Of a DNA stretch of 64,000 nucleotides, positions 42,105 through 51,100 are shown piece by piece. The first letter of the stretch is position 1. Each line of letters starts with the position of its first letter. Source of the DNA: Ricordea florida (taxonomy: Eukaryota; Cnidaria; Anthozoa; Corallimorpharia; Ricordeidae); NCBI GenBank assembly GCA_949710005.1, contig OX453284.1:69501-133500 (forward strand), read 5' to 3'. The notes beneath the pieces were generated by a model, which was not told the origin of the DNA, did no database searches, and saw only the letters and a program-made list of their open reading frames with translations. The translations under genes and the position numbers were made by a program.

Positions 42105-43703
42105 ATGTTATTGGGCGATTTCAAAAACAGATATCCAAATGCTAACTTGGGTAAATTTACATTTGTGAATGACCCATTTGGCGGATATATTAAATGGAAA
42201 GTTAATGGGACAACAATTATGTCCGATGATGATCCTTCTGGGGAAACTTGGACTGCAAATCTCTCTAATAATTTGAAAACATTATTATGGGAAGATTTGG
42301 GGTTAGAAAATAAAGTTAAGATAAGTTCATTTCCAAAAAGTTTAACATTTACAAGCAAAACATATCCAATACCCGGAGTTAGATTCGATGAATTTGCTAC
42401 TGATGCAACAAAAATGTTAATACTTTTAGATATATATGTTTCAGAAAAAGATCATTTCACCGCATCAATGAAAAATGTTTTTAAAAATCAAACTGTGGAG
42501 CTCACTAGCGGAAAAGAAGCCAGATCTTGGTTGAGTAAACCAAATATTAATCACTGGCCGCAGCAATTAAACATGGCGGTTTGGTGCGCCACATCTGGAT
42601 GCGGAGTAAGTTTAAGTGGTATTTTTAGTTACCCAAAAGTTATTAGAAGTTTTTTTGTATTTCACGTTTACTTTACCAGCAGAAGAATAATATATGAATT
42701 AAATGTTCCATTACCCGACGAAAAAACTTTTTCTGTAAAAAATAATCCATATAACAAAAATGCTTATAATAGATTATGTGCAGAATTTGGGTTAAGCAAT
42801 AATCAAGATTACAAGGGGTTGAATAAGCCTTTAGCTGATTTTAGATTTAGGGGTGGTGCAAATCATGGTGCCGGAGATGTATTTATTGATTATGGGAAAG
42901 GATACATACCTCCTGGAGGTGGTAGTTCCCAAGCAGTAGGTGGAGGAAAACAAAATGTTAGAATTGTAAGAAATTACGATCCTGATGCAAATATTTGGCC
43001 AAGCGATTCGGCTAAATTTTCAGATTACGGTGGAAAAGCAATAGATGGAAATTTAATATCCATGCTGCGAAATGATCATTTCGTTGATTTTCAATATTCA
43101 TGGTTTATACCAGAATCTGGATATGGATTAACAAAGGCGGGATTGGGAAGAATAAATAGATCTATTGAAGCTTTTGTTTATTGTGTTTTAGGATCTCAAG
43201 TTAATACCAGAACTTCAATTGTTAGTAAAGGAGGAGGAGGTATTGAAACGCAACAAAACTTTATAACTTTATTTGAAAGTTCTGTGATTGAAAATGATAT
43301 ATCCAAATCAATTCAAAGATATCAAACAGCTGTGCAAGAATCAAAATCTCGTCTTGATTTAGCTGTAGCTCCTGGTGTTTGGTTAATGCCAAGCAATTTA
43401 ATAATAAATACAGAAAGCATTATTGGGTACAATAATGATTTGAAAAGGGCAACAGAAGATATGACCTTTGGTGTAAATAATTCAATAAATGTTAAGACAA
43501 AAACCGTTGGAATACCGGGGAGTTTGGGGAAATCAAAAGTTTTATTAAATACCAACCCCCAACCAAGAAAATCTGAACAAAACAATAACGATAAATCAAA
43601 CAATGAGGAAGAAGTTAGCAATATAGAAACATCTTCTCATCAAAATAATCTTATTGTTTTAATGCTTGCCGGAGGATTATTATCCTGGTTTTTATTTCGT
43701 TAA
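42105..43703 (+). CDS. Tail-anchored virion-type protein, 532 aa
   Basis: Homologue at 51573-53114. Strong blocks: DFKNRYPNANLGKFTFV, GGYIKWKVNGTTIMS, WCATSGCGVS, VYFTSRRIIYELNVPLPDE, SGYGLTKAGLGRINRSIEAF, VYCVLGSQVNTRTS, IETQQNFITLFESSVIENDI and APGVWLMPSN. A low-complexity linker leads to one C-terminal membrane helix (IVLMLAGGLLSWFLFR) with almost nothing beyond it, so the bulk faces one side of a membrane. No signal peptide. Candidate surface or entry protein; family not recognised. Upstream motif TCTAAAGAT at 42070. Confidence 0.82.
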   Translation: MLLGDFKNRYPNANLGKFTFVNDPFGGYIKWKVNGTTIMSDDDPSGETWTANLSNNLKTLLWEDLGLENKVKISSFPKSLTFTSKTYPIPGVRFDEFATDATKMLILLDIYVSEKDHFTASMKNVFKNQTVELTSGKEARSWLSKPNINHWPQQLNMAVWCATSGCGVSLSGIFSYPKVIRSFFVFHVYFTSRRIIYELNVPLPDEKTFSVKNNPYNKNAYNRLCAEFGLSNNQDYKGLNKPLADFRFRGGANHGAGDVFIDYGKGYIPPGGGSSQAVGGGKQNVRIVRNYDPDANIWPSDSAKFSDYGGKAIDGNLISMLRNDHFVDFQYSWFIPESGYGLTKAGLGRINRSIEAFVYCVLGSQVNTRTSIVSKGGGGIETQQNFITLFESSVIENDISKSIQRYQTAVQESKSRLDLAVAPGVWLMPSNLIINTESIIGYNNDLKRATEDMTFGVNNSINVKTKTVGIPGSLGKSKVLLNTNPQPRKSEQNNNDKSNNEEEVSNIETSSHQNNLIVLMLAGGLLSWFLFR

Positions 43704-43754
43704 TGTTTTGATTATATAAATCTAAAGATGAACATAATGTAATCAAAACAAAAA

Positions 43755-44390
43755 ATGCTAAGTATTACAATGTGTGATTCTGAAAGTAGGATTTATTTAG
43801 ATCCTCCGCTGAAAAATCTCCGGGAAATACAACTCCTGGATTGTAATATACAAACCAAAAGATTGATTAATTTCAGGGATCAACAGATATTATTCAAAGA
43901 TAATAATCAGCCTCTCATAATAATACAACCAGGTACATATTCGCTGCGCAATATTCAATCAATCTTTCTTAATGATACTGATAGGGAAAAGATAACAATA
44001 ATTGAGACTGATACTGTTGACTATCTTTATTCAAATAAGAACTTCAAAATTAAACTTACTAGAGGATTGTCGTTTGGTTTAGGGGTCCCTGAAGTCATAA
44101 ATCCAGGTAAATTATACCCCATAAATATCCAGATTAAGGAACCACTGAGACTTATGTGTAGTATAGTTGATAACAAGTCTTCGTATTTGAACAAAACCAA
44201 AAATTTTGAAAATGTAAAACTCTCGCCATCACACCTACTAGCGAACATACCCTCAAAGGATTACCCAACAATTCCGATTCGAAAATATGAGAATCTCATA
44301 AACCACTTTGATTTAACTATCTTAGACAGTGAATGGAAAAAACTTGATTTAAGGGGATTACCAATAACTTTTAGTTTAAGATTTAGATAA
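43755..44390 (+). CDS. Putative minor capsid/penton-like protein, 211 aa
   Basis: Beta-rich. Begins MLSITMCDSESRIYLDPPL and ends INHFDLTILDSEWKKLDLRG then PITFSLRF, a closing pattern like that of single jelly-roll minor capsid proteins in Polinton-type elements. Homologue at 54288-54920 keeps IIIQPGTYSLR, FLNDTD, IETDTVDYLYSNKN, PGKLYPINIQIKEPLRLMC and LLANIPS. Upstream TCTAAAGAT at 43722-43730. Penton assignment is inference. Confidence 0.6.
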   Translation: MLSITMCDSESRIYLDPPLKNLREIQLLDCNIQTKRLINFRDQQILFKDNNQPLIIIQPGTYSLRNIQSIFLNDTDREKITIIETDTVDYLYSNKNFKIKLTRGLSFGLGVPEVINPGKLYPINIQIKEPLRLMCSIVDNKSSYLNKTKNFENVKLSPSHLLANIPSKDYPTIPIRKYENLINHFDLTILDSEWKKLDLRGLPITFSLRFR

Positions 44391-44396
44391 ATTTTT

Positions 44397-44426
44397 GTTA
44401 TGTAACCAGTAATTAGGTTATATAAC
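44397..44426. terminator. Conserved hairpin between convergent genes
   Basis: GTTATGTAACC (44397-44407) and GGTTATATAAC (44416-44426), between stops at 44390 and 44442. Same stem as 39081-39110. Confidence 0.65.
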
Positions 44427-44441
44427 ATAATTATTTTTAAA

Positions 44442-45065
44442 CTAATCTATTCCCCATCTATTTTTCAAACCCCTCAGCTCTTCAAGATCCACGCACCAAT
44501 CCAAAACTCTAATTGGATCCAATGCTGCGGCCATCAAATCATTACGCAAATCATTAAAAAATTTCTTTTTGTGTAATACCTTGTGCGCGTCTTTGGGTAA
44601 TGTGATTTTAATTGAATTAATAATAAAATCATTCATGTTATTTGAATAATCTTCATCTTCCTCGTCTGATTCTTCATATTCATCTTCTTCATATCCATTT
44701 TCAAGATGATAAACTCGCATAAGATATTTTTGTTTTTGATAATTATTATAATAAATTTCATTCGCATTTTCTATTAATATCTCAGAAATTTCATCAATAG
44801 ATAATACGAAGCCCTCGTCAAAATCTATTTCATCATCTTCTCCACAACAATATTCAAAAATTTCCCCGTCATTCTTTCCAGAATATATAATTTCAATATC
44901 TGGCCAACTATCTTTATCTAAAAACCCATAATTTTTTGATATTACTTTTAACAAATCCTTGTTCATTGAATCAATGAAATCAGCGATTTCCTTCTCTTTT
45001 TCATTAGAATACAAAATAGTAATAATTCCATTTTCAATATATTCTTGACTTGACAAACCTTCCAT
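44442..45065 (-). CDS. Acidic protein with C-terminal DWC motif, 207 aa
   Basis: Very acidic middle (EEDEYEESDEEDEDY). The C terminus KKFFNDLRNDLMAAALDPIR then VLDWCVD matches the C terminus of the element 2 frame at 58791-59057 (FYKRLRDELM, HPDRAWDWCFD). A similar closing motif is seen in proteins of large DNA viruses. Function unknown; perhaps regulatory. Confidence 0.7.
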   Translation of the reverse strand: MEGLSSQEYIENGIITILYSNEKEKEIADFIDSMNKDLLKVISKNYGFLDKDSWPDIEIIYSGKNDGEIFEYCCGEDDEIDFDEGFVLSIDEISEILIENANEIYYNNYQKQKYLMRVYHLENGYEEDEYEESDEEDEDYSNNMNDFIINSIKITLPKDAHKVLHKKKFFNDLRNDLMAAALDPIRVLDWCVDLEELRGLKNRWGID

Positions 45066-45109
45066 TTTTTGATTGATAATTATTTTTCTTTTCTTTTAAA
45101 TCATAATTT

Positions 45110-45538
45110 TTATTCGGCCGAAATGCGGGTTTCATAACGTAATATTGAACATTCTTTGCAATGATACTTTTGGTTATCATGTTCACATATTTGTGATCCT
45201 CCGCATTCTTTACAAAAACTTTTTTGTTTGTTGTGTACGCATATTTGTGAACCATCACATAATATACAGTAAGCTTTTCTTTTCCTATGAACGCATATTT
45301 GTGATCCGCCGCATTCTTTACAAGAATATTTTTTAATTCTATGTTCACAATAATAATTATAATTATACATTGAAATAGCTTGAAAAAATAACTTATCAAT
45401 ATCCTCATCTGGAAATTTTCCCAACTCATTAATTAAATCGGCTTTACTCATTTTATGTCGTCCTTTAATTTCCAACTGCCTTGCAATAAATTTTAGTTTA
45501 TGATTATTCAAACTTTGTAATTTTTGATCCATGTTCAT
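45110..45538 (-). CDS. SAP-like plus CxxC-repeat zinc protein, 142 aa
   Basis: Start set at the ATG inside the right TIR (45538), the same ATG context as the polymerase in the left TIR. N-terminal SAP-like helix-turn-helix (IARQLEIKGRHKMSKADLIN), then four Cys/His repeats of the form CKECGGSQICVH (about 85-140), probably zinc-binding. Similar C..C...IC.H repeats occur in algal-virus and protist proteins. Homologue at 51101-51514. Likely nucleic acid-binding. Confidence 0.75.
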   Translation of the reverse strand: MNMDQKLQSLNNHKLKFIARQLEIKGRHKMSKADLINELGKFPDEDIDKLFFQAISMYNYNYYCEHRIKKYSCKECGGSQICVHRKRKAYCILCDGSQICVHNKQKSFCKECGGSQICEHDNQKYHCKECSILRYETRISAE

Positions 45539-45818
45539 ACTGTATTCCTCTATTCTCTCTTTTAAACCATATTTTTCAATTTTTCTCCGTTTTTGATAAC
45601 CACGTTTTGCGAAGTAATCTGTAAAACTTATCAATTTACCCCCTAGAACCTAAAACGTGATCATCAAAAAACTTACTGATGGCTACCCCCTAGAACCTAA
45701 AACGTGATCATCAAAAACTTACTGATACTTTTATTTACCCCTCCTTATAACCTAGACTTTTCAGTCAAAAAATGAAAATAACCTGAAAACGTGTGTATAA
45801 ACACGCTTACATACTACT
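45528..45818 (-). repeat. Element 1 right terminal inverted repeat
   Basis: 291 bp, inverse of 29025-29317 with only a few differences. Ends CGCTTACATACTACT, then the duplication ACTTG. Confidence 0.92.
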
Positions 45819-47330
45819 ACTTGTTATTACATACAGCACCCTTGCAATGAATACATAAAACAGCAAACAGAAAAACAGCTAAAACTTTTAGCATTTCAAA
45901 CTTTAGTTTCTCCCTTGTAGAGTTTTTCCAATGTAAAAGGTCAACTGCATATTGTGGTTGTTATTAAATATTTGTATTTGACATCATTAAAATGAATTAA
46001 ACAGCATTAAGGAAAAAGGTTAAGATGTTGTCTAATTTTGCAAATTAGGGCTTAAATTAACTTTTCATTTGTGGGAAAAGGGTGGGTGCTAAGAGAGTAA
46101 TTCCCAGGAATGCATGGAACTCAAAGGTAAAAACCCATTTTGAAATGGCTATGGAACTTGTCTGTCCCAACGAAACTTTTTAATTACGTAATACATATAT
46201 GTAACAAAGAAATAGAGCAAAGAGAAATACTACTCAGAAGTCCGTAACGACATCTGCTTTATTTACAAATAATTGCATTGAACAGTGATAATATTGCAGA
46301 ACCGGTAACTTATTGTTTGGTATCTATTCTGTTGAAAATGCTGAACATAACTGCTACATCAAACAAATCTACAATATATTTTCACTGTTGCAATGATATC
46401 AGATCACATAATTATAAATAATTGCTATCACAACTGCAATCTCTGTATTGGGAATTTCTTTCAAATGGAAGGCAAACGTTTCACTACGAAAAATACCTAC
46501 TTGCATTCTCATTGCAGTATTAATACTACGTGACTGTCATCTTTCATTTCTTTGCGGTTGGTTTCTGTTTCCCCTTTCCTGGCACTTTTTTCACGACGAT
46601 ATGGTAATCTGTTTTGTCGTTCGTCTTCTGATTCTGGCTCCTACTCCGTGTACCGGCACAGATGACGTAAAACAAAGCCAGACAATAACAAACATGTTAC
46701 TGAATAATTTTACACACAATGATGAAACAATGCGCTACGTCATCTGTGCCGGTACACGGAGTAGGAGCCCTGATTCTGTCTGCATGCTGGAAGTCGTTCC
46801 TACTCGGTTTCCGTTCTAAGTCATTTTGCTAAATTTTGTTCGCCAATTTCGTTATGTAATCGCTTGCTCATGTCCTGTATACCTAAAACGAGTCTTTGTT
46901 TCTATCCATAACAAATTCAATATCCAATCTAACTTGATGGTAACTTGATGGTATTCCTGGTCCTTTTCCTTGCTGATCCCTTTGTTTTTTTTGAGCGAGC
47001 AGTTCTTGTCTTAGCTGCGATGTCTCTTGTTATCGTCCCTACCGTCGTTTCTCAATCTCTGCTTTGAGTCGCCGCTTCCCGTGTGCATTTTTTGCGGCAT
47101 TCAAACTTACTCGACGACGATCTCTCACCATTCTTTCTTGTATATGTCGGAGATCTTCTTGCTGGGATGTACTTCCAAGACGAGTGAAATCGGTTTCCAC
47201 AAAATTCGCATTATTTTCAAAACATCATTCAAGGAATTCGTAATGTCGGAATTTCACATGGAGTAATGTTGCCAGGTAACCTGGCCTGCGAACGGACACC
47301 TTTAAAATATAGATATATATAAACATATAT
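45819..47330 (+). repeat. Palindrome arm B, second part (3' 1512 bp)
   Basis: Inverse of 24696-26207, same length to the base. Includes the hAT-type MITE (46636-46769) and ends in the TA-rich tail. Frames at 46448 and 47027 translate identically to those of arm A. Confidence 0.92.
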
Positions 47331-47334
47331 TAAA

Positions 47335-47650
47335 CAATTAGATTATGAGCTCGAGATTTCTATCGCGTGATAGTTGACGAGGGCGCAGCCCGAGTCAACT
47401 ATCACGCATAGAAATCGAGAGCGAATAATCTAATTGTTTTAGTATAAATCTACTAGTCGTTCAAAAGTTTGTCTTTTCTGGAACAGCCTCGACCAGTAAA
47501 CTGTCTAAATCTTCTACACGGACACTTCGAAAACGTGAAGAAGCGGCCGCCATTACGCTACTCACTATCTATCACAGAATAGATAGTGAGTAGCGTAGCC
47601 AATCAGAGCGCGGCATTTGTGATAGAACGCTAGTAGATTTATACTAAATA
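47335..47650. mobile_element. Foldback MITE, hairpin plus TIR body
   Basis: Hairpin 47335-47443 (ACAATTAGATTATGAGCTCG to its inverse) followed by a body with inverted ends TTAGTATAAATCTACTAG (47440) and CTAGTAGATTTATACTAA (about 47630), and CCAATCAGAGCGCG near the right end. Same architecture as 23998-24690. Inserted at the TA tail of arm B. Confidence 0.7.
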
Positions 47651-47675
47651 AATATATATATATATATACATATAT

Positions 47676-50481
47676 ACTAGAAATACGACTCCCGCAAAAA
47701 CCTCGCGAAGCTAGTTTTTGAAGATGTCACCATGCTTTTATATTTTATTCTCTAGTTTTTTTTATATTTTATTTTTATATCAGGGTAATCCCCATTATTT
47801 TATTTCTTATTCTGTTTTTGGTACACAATTAGTGACACCTGGTGCAAATTACACGATCAGTATAGCGCTCAACAAAGTGCTTATAAAAATTGAATTGACC
47901 TTCATTTAGCTCTTTCACTGCCACTGAGATTGCACCAGAGGGAATAGAAGTAAAATTATTTATTATCTTGACAGGGAATACAGAGTCGATGAAGTATCAC
48001 AATAATATTCACTTAACACAAATTGAAAATGACTGTGAATCTTTTGCAGCTGAAATCTTGAAGAGTTGATATGAATGCTTGTGTTTACCACAGTGTAAAA
48101 ACCTGTGTTTTTTTTCTTTAGTTTTATTTTCTTAGTCTCTACTGCCTTGTCTTCTTTGTCTTCTTGGTTATAATTGTATGAGATTCATTGTAAGAAGAAT
48201 CTTCTGATTATATATTTTATTGTCCACTGCAGTCATTATTTCATTCCCGGGTAACCACAATTGAGAGCATTATGAATAGTGCATGTTTTAATTTGTGTAC
48301 TCTTTTCAGTTGCAATGGTACCCCCAGTGGTAGATAGAAAAATTCCTCTTCCCTCAAAAGAGATGCCATATCAACAGAAGTGTGAGATACAATGTCATTA
48401 CATAAAAAAAATTGGGGGTGAATCAATTGGATTCTACAAAAACTTTGAATAAAGGTTTGGTAATAGTGAGTGCTGACTGTATAGTATGTGGTTGTGCTAT
48501 TTCTAGGTCATATCATAAAAACAATACATGTAAGAAAGAGTTATTGAAATCTTAATATGTTCCAAAAGATTGCTTCACTATGTACTCCTGTAAAAAAATA
48601 ATGTGAAATCAACATCAATCAGTCAAAAGTATATACCACATGAAAGTTTAATTGTGCTGTTACAGAAACAGGCAAAATATCCATACCCAACCACAGAAGA
48701 TTATGTTATTTTGACTATATGAAAATTTCTATTATAAAAGCTGCAGAAGAAAGATTTAATATAAGGATGGTCTTTCATCGAAAAATTCATGGCAGCCAGA
48801 GGTATTGAACTGTAACCAATGACATATAGTAACGAGAAGAACTATCATTATATTATTATCATTATTATTATCATTACTATTATTATTACTGGTATTGATA
48901 TTTTTGTTATTGTTATATTTTTTATGTTAAACATAATATATTTTTATGGGGTGGGATGCATGTCCTAATCTTGGTAAAGGTATTGTTACTCTACTACTAC
49001 AAGCAATACAAAAGTCTTCTTAATAGGCTTTCCATCAGAGGTGGTAGTAATCAAAACAGCTCCAAACAATACCATTTCTTCTTAAAGGTTTAGAATCTAG
49101 TGCAGTCATTTGAGTATAAAGTTTGGGTGGAAAATCATTATTGAAAGCATAGGGCATTTAGGAAACTTGAAACACTTGTTACTACATACAGCACAATTGC
49201 AATGAATATATGAGAAAGATCATAAACATTTTGGCATTACAAAATTTATTTTCTTCTTTATAAAGTTTTTCCAATGTAAAAGGATAAATTATTGCATGTT
49301 GTGGTTGTTATGAAATATTGATACTTAACATCATAAAAATAAAGCAAACACCATAAAGTAACAAAGTTAATATGTTATGTCTAACTTTGCAAATTAAGGC
49401 TTGAATTAACATTTCATTTGTGGAAAAAGGGCAGGGGTTCTAGATAGCAATATTATCAGGGGGGGGGGGTCATTGAACTCTATGGTAAAACTGAACCATT
49501 GTGAAAAGGGTATGAAACTTGTTGTCTCTACGCAATATTATTGAAACCTTTCAATCAGAGAATACATACACATATATATAGCAAAGAGAAATGCTACTCA
49601 GAATTCAGTAATCACATTTGCTTTATTTTGAAATGATCGCATTGATCACTGATAATATTGCAGAACCAGTACTTTATAGTGACACAGGGTATATATTCTG
49701 TTGAAAATGTTTAACAGAACTGCTAGATAAAGAAAATTTACAATGTTTTCACTGTTGCAATGATATCAGATCACATCGTTATAAATGATTGCTATAACAA
49801 CTGCAACTCTCTGTGTTTGGATTACTTCAAAATGGAAACGCTATCGTTTTATTATAAAAAATACCTATTTACATTCTCTTGTAATCTGTTGGTCGCCTTC
49901 CGATTCCGTTTTTACACTAACAGAATTATTTTCCAGAGACATCTCCAATCGTTGAAGTCGTTCTTACTCAGTGTCCCTTCTAAGTCGTTTTGCTAAATGT
50001 AGTACGCCAATATATTTCGTTATGTAATCGTTCACTCATGTCCTGTATTTCTATCAATAACACATTCAAATTCAAAACTAACTTGATTGAATTCCTGGTC
50101 CTTTTCCCTGCTGTTTCATTTTTCCTTTTTCTGGAGCGAGCAGTTGTTGTCTTGGCTGCGATGTCTGTTATTCTCCCTGCTGTCGTTTCTCTGTCCCTGC
50201 TTTGAGTCGTGCTTTTCGTGTGTTGATTTTCACGGTATTCGAACTTAATCGGCGACGATCTCGTGCTGCTCTTTCTTGAATATCTCGGATATCTTCTTGC
50301 TGGGATGTACTTCCAGGACGAGTGAAATCGGTTTCCACAAAATTTACATTACTTTCAAAAAAGCATCACCGAATTCCCAATGGCGGAAACTCAACAGTTC
50401 TCAAGTGCGCTGCTATTGCCAGGTAACCACGCCTGCGAACGGACACCTTTAAAATATAGATATATATATATATACATATAT
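47676..50481 (+). repeat. Third, diverged copy of the arm repeat (about 2.8 kb)
   Basis: Starts ACTAGAAATACGACTCCCGC and ends ACACCTTTAAAATATAGATA plus a TA tail, like the arms. Middle landmarks match (GGGCATTTAGGAAACTT near 49150; GGGATGTACTTCCA near 50301), but with many differences and no hAT MITE. Older copy, same orientation as arm B. No functional gene seen. Confidence 0.8.
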
Positions 50482-50697
50482 AAAAACTCTCGGCTCGATT
50501 TACTCGGGCTTGCGAGCCACGTGGTCTGACCGGAACCGACACGATTAGTAACCTCGCTACGCTCGGCCTTCGGCCTCGCTTCGCGAGGAAAAAACTCCCG
50601 GCTCGATTTACTCGGGCTTGCGAGCCACGTGGTCTGACCGGAACCGACACGATTAGTAACCTCGCTACGCTCGGCCTTCGGCCTCGCTTCGCGAGGA
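50482..50697 (-). repeat. Two tandem copies of the 108-bp repeat
   Basis: Inverse of 23872-23985, in two head-to-tail copies: CTCGGCTCGATTTACTCGGG to GCCTCGCTTCGCGAGG, then again. Its TA-rich end merges with the TA tail of the repeat at 47676-50481. Confidence 0.88.
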
Positions 50698-50969
50698 ATA
50701 AGGTTGATGCAAAACACTCGTACTTCAGCCAATGATTTCACACGGTATCACAGGACTTTCTCTTTCTTGTGAATTTCAATGACCAGGATCCATTACTGAT
50801 CTTCAACCACAGGCGGTCCAGAGTCCTGGATTGAAGGGATCTCTATGGAAGCCCAACGATTTTAAACAACATCGACTGAATTTATTAATGTGTGGTAGTT
50901 TATGTTGTCCGCCCGATGCTCAGGACATTCGATTGAAAGTGATTATTTTGAGCGAGTAATGCTTACATG
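50698..50969. other. Short host interval, nothing recognised
   Basis: About 270 bp of unique-looking sequence between the tandem repeat and the presumed start of element 2. No frame or motif. Confidence 0.5.
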
Positions 50970-51024
50970 AGTAGTAGGAAAGTGACAGTTCTAGGCCAGC
51001 ACTTCAAGACCAAACACACAAAAA

Positions 51025-51044
51025 ATCCTGCACGCGTGCAGGAT
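51025..51044. repeat. Perfect 20-bp palindrome near the terminus
   Basis: ATCCTGCACGCGTGCAGGAT, 55 bases inside the inferred terminus and upstream of the first gene. Could be a protein-binding or replication site. Confidence 0.7.
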
Positions 51045-51100
51045 CCAAAAGTCATCCATATCATCTTAAAGGAATGACACTGTACATCCAAACACTCATC

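Larger units (their letters stand above)
29025..45818. mobile_element. Polinton/adintovirus-like element 1, 16794 bp, looks whole
   Basis: Integrated double-stranded DNA virus-like element. Terminal inverted repeats of about 292 bp start AGTAGTATGTAAGCG (5'-AG...CT-3', as in Polintons). The flanking 5-bp duplication ACTTG is at 29020-29024 and 45819-45823, proven by the empty site in arm A. It encodes family B DNA polymerase, RVE integrase, hexon-like capsid protein, packaging ATPase and about 12 further proteins. It looks whole, with no obvious break in the visible genes. AT-rich. Young relative to the palindrome, since arms and TIRs are nearly identical. Confidence 0.93.
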
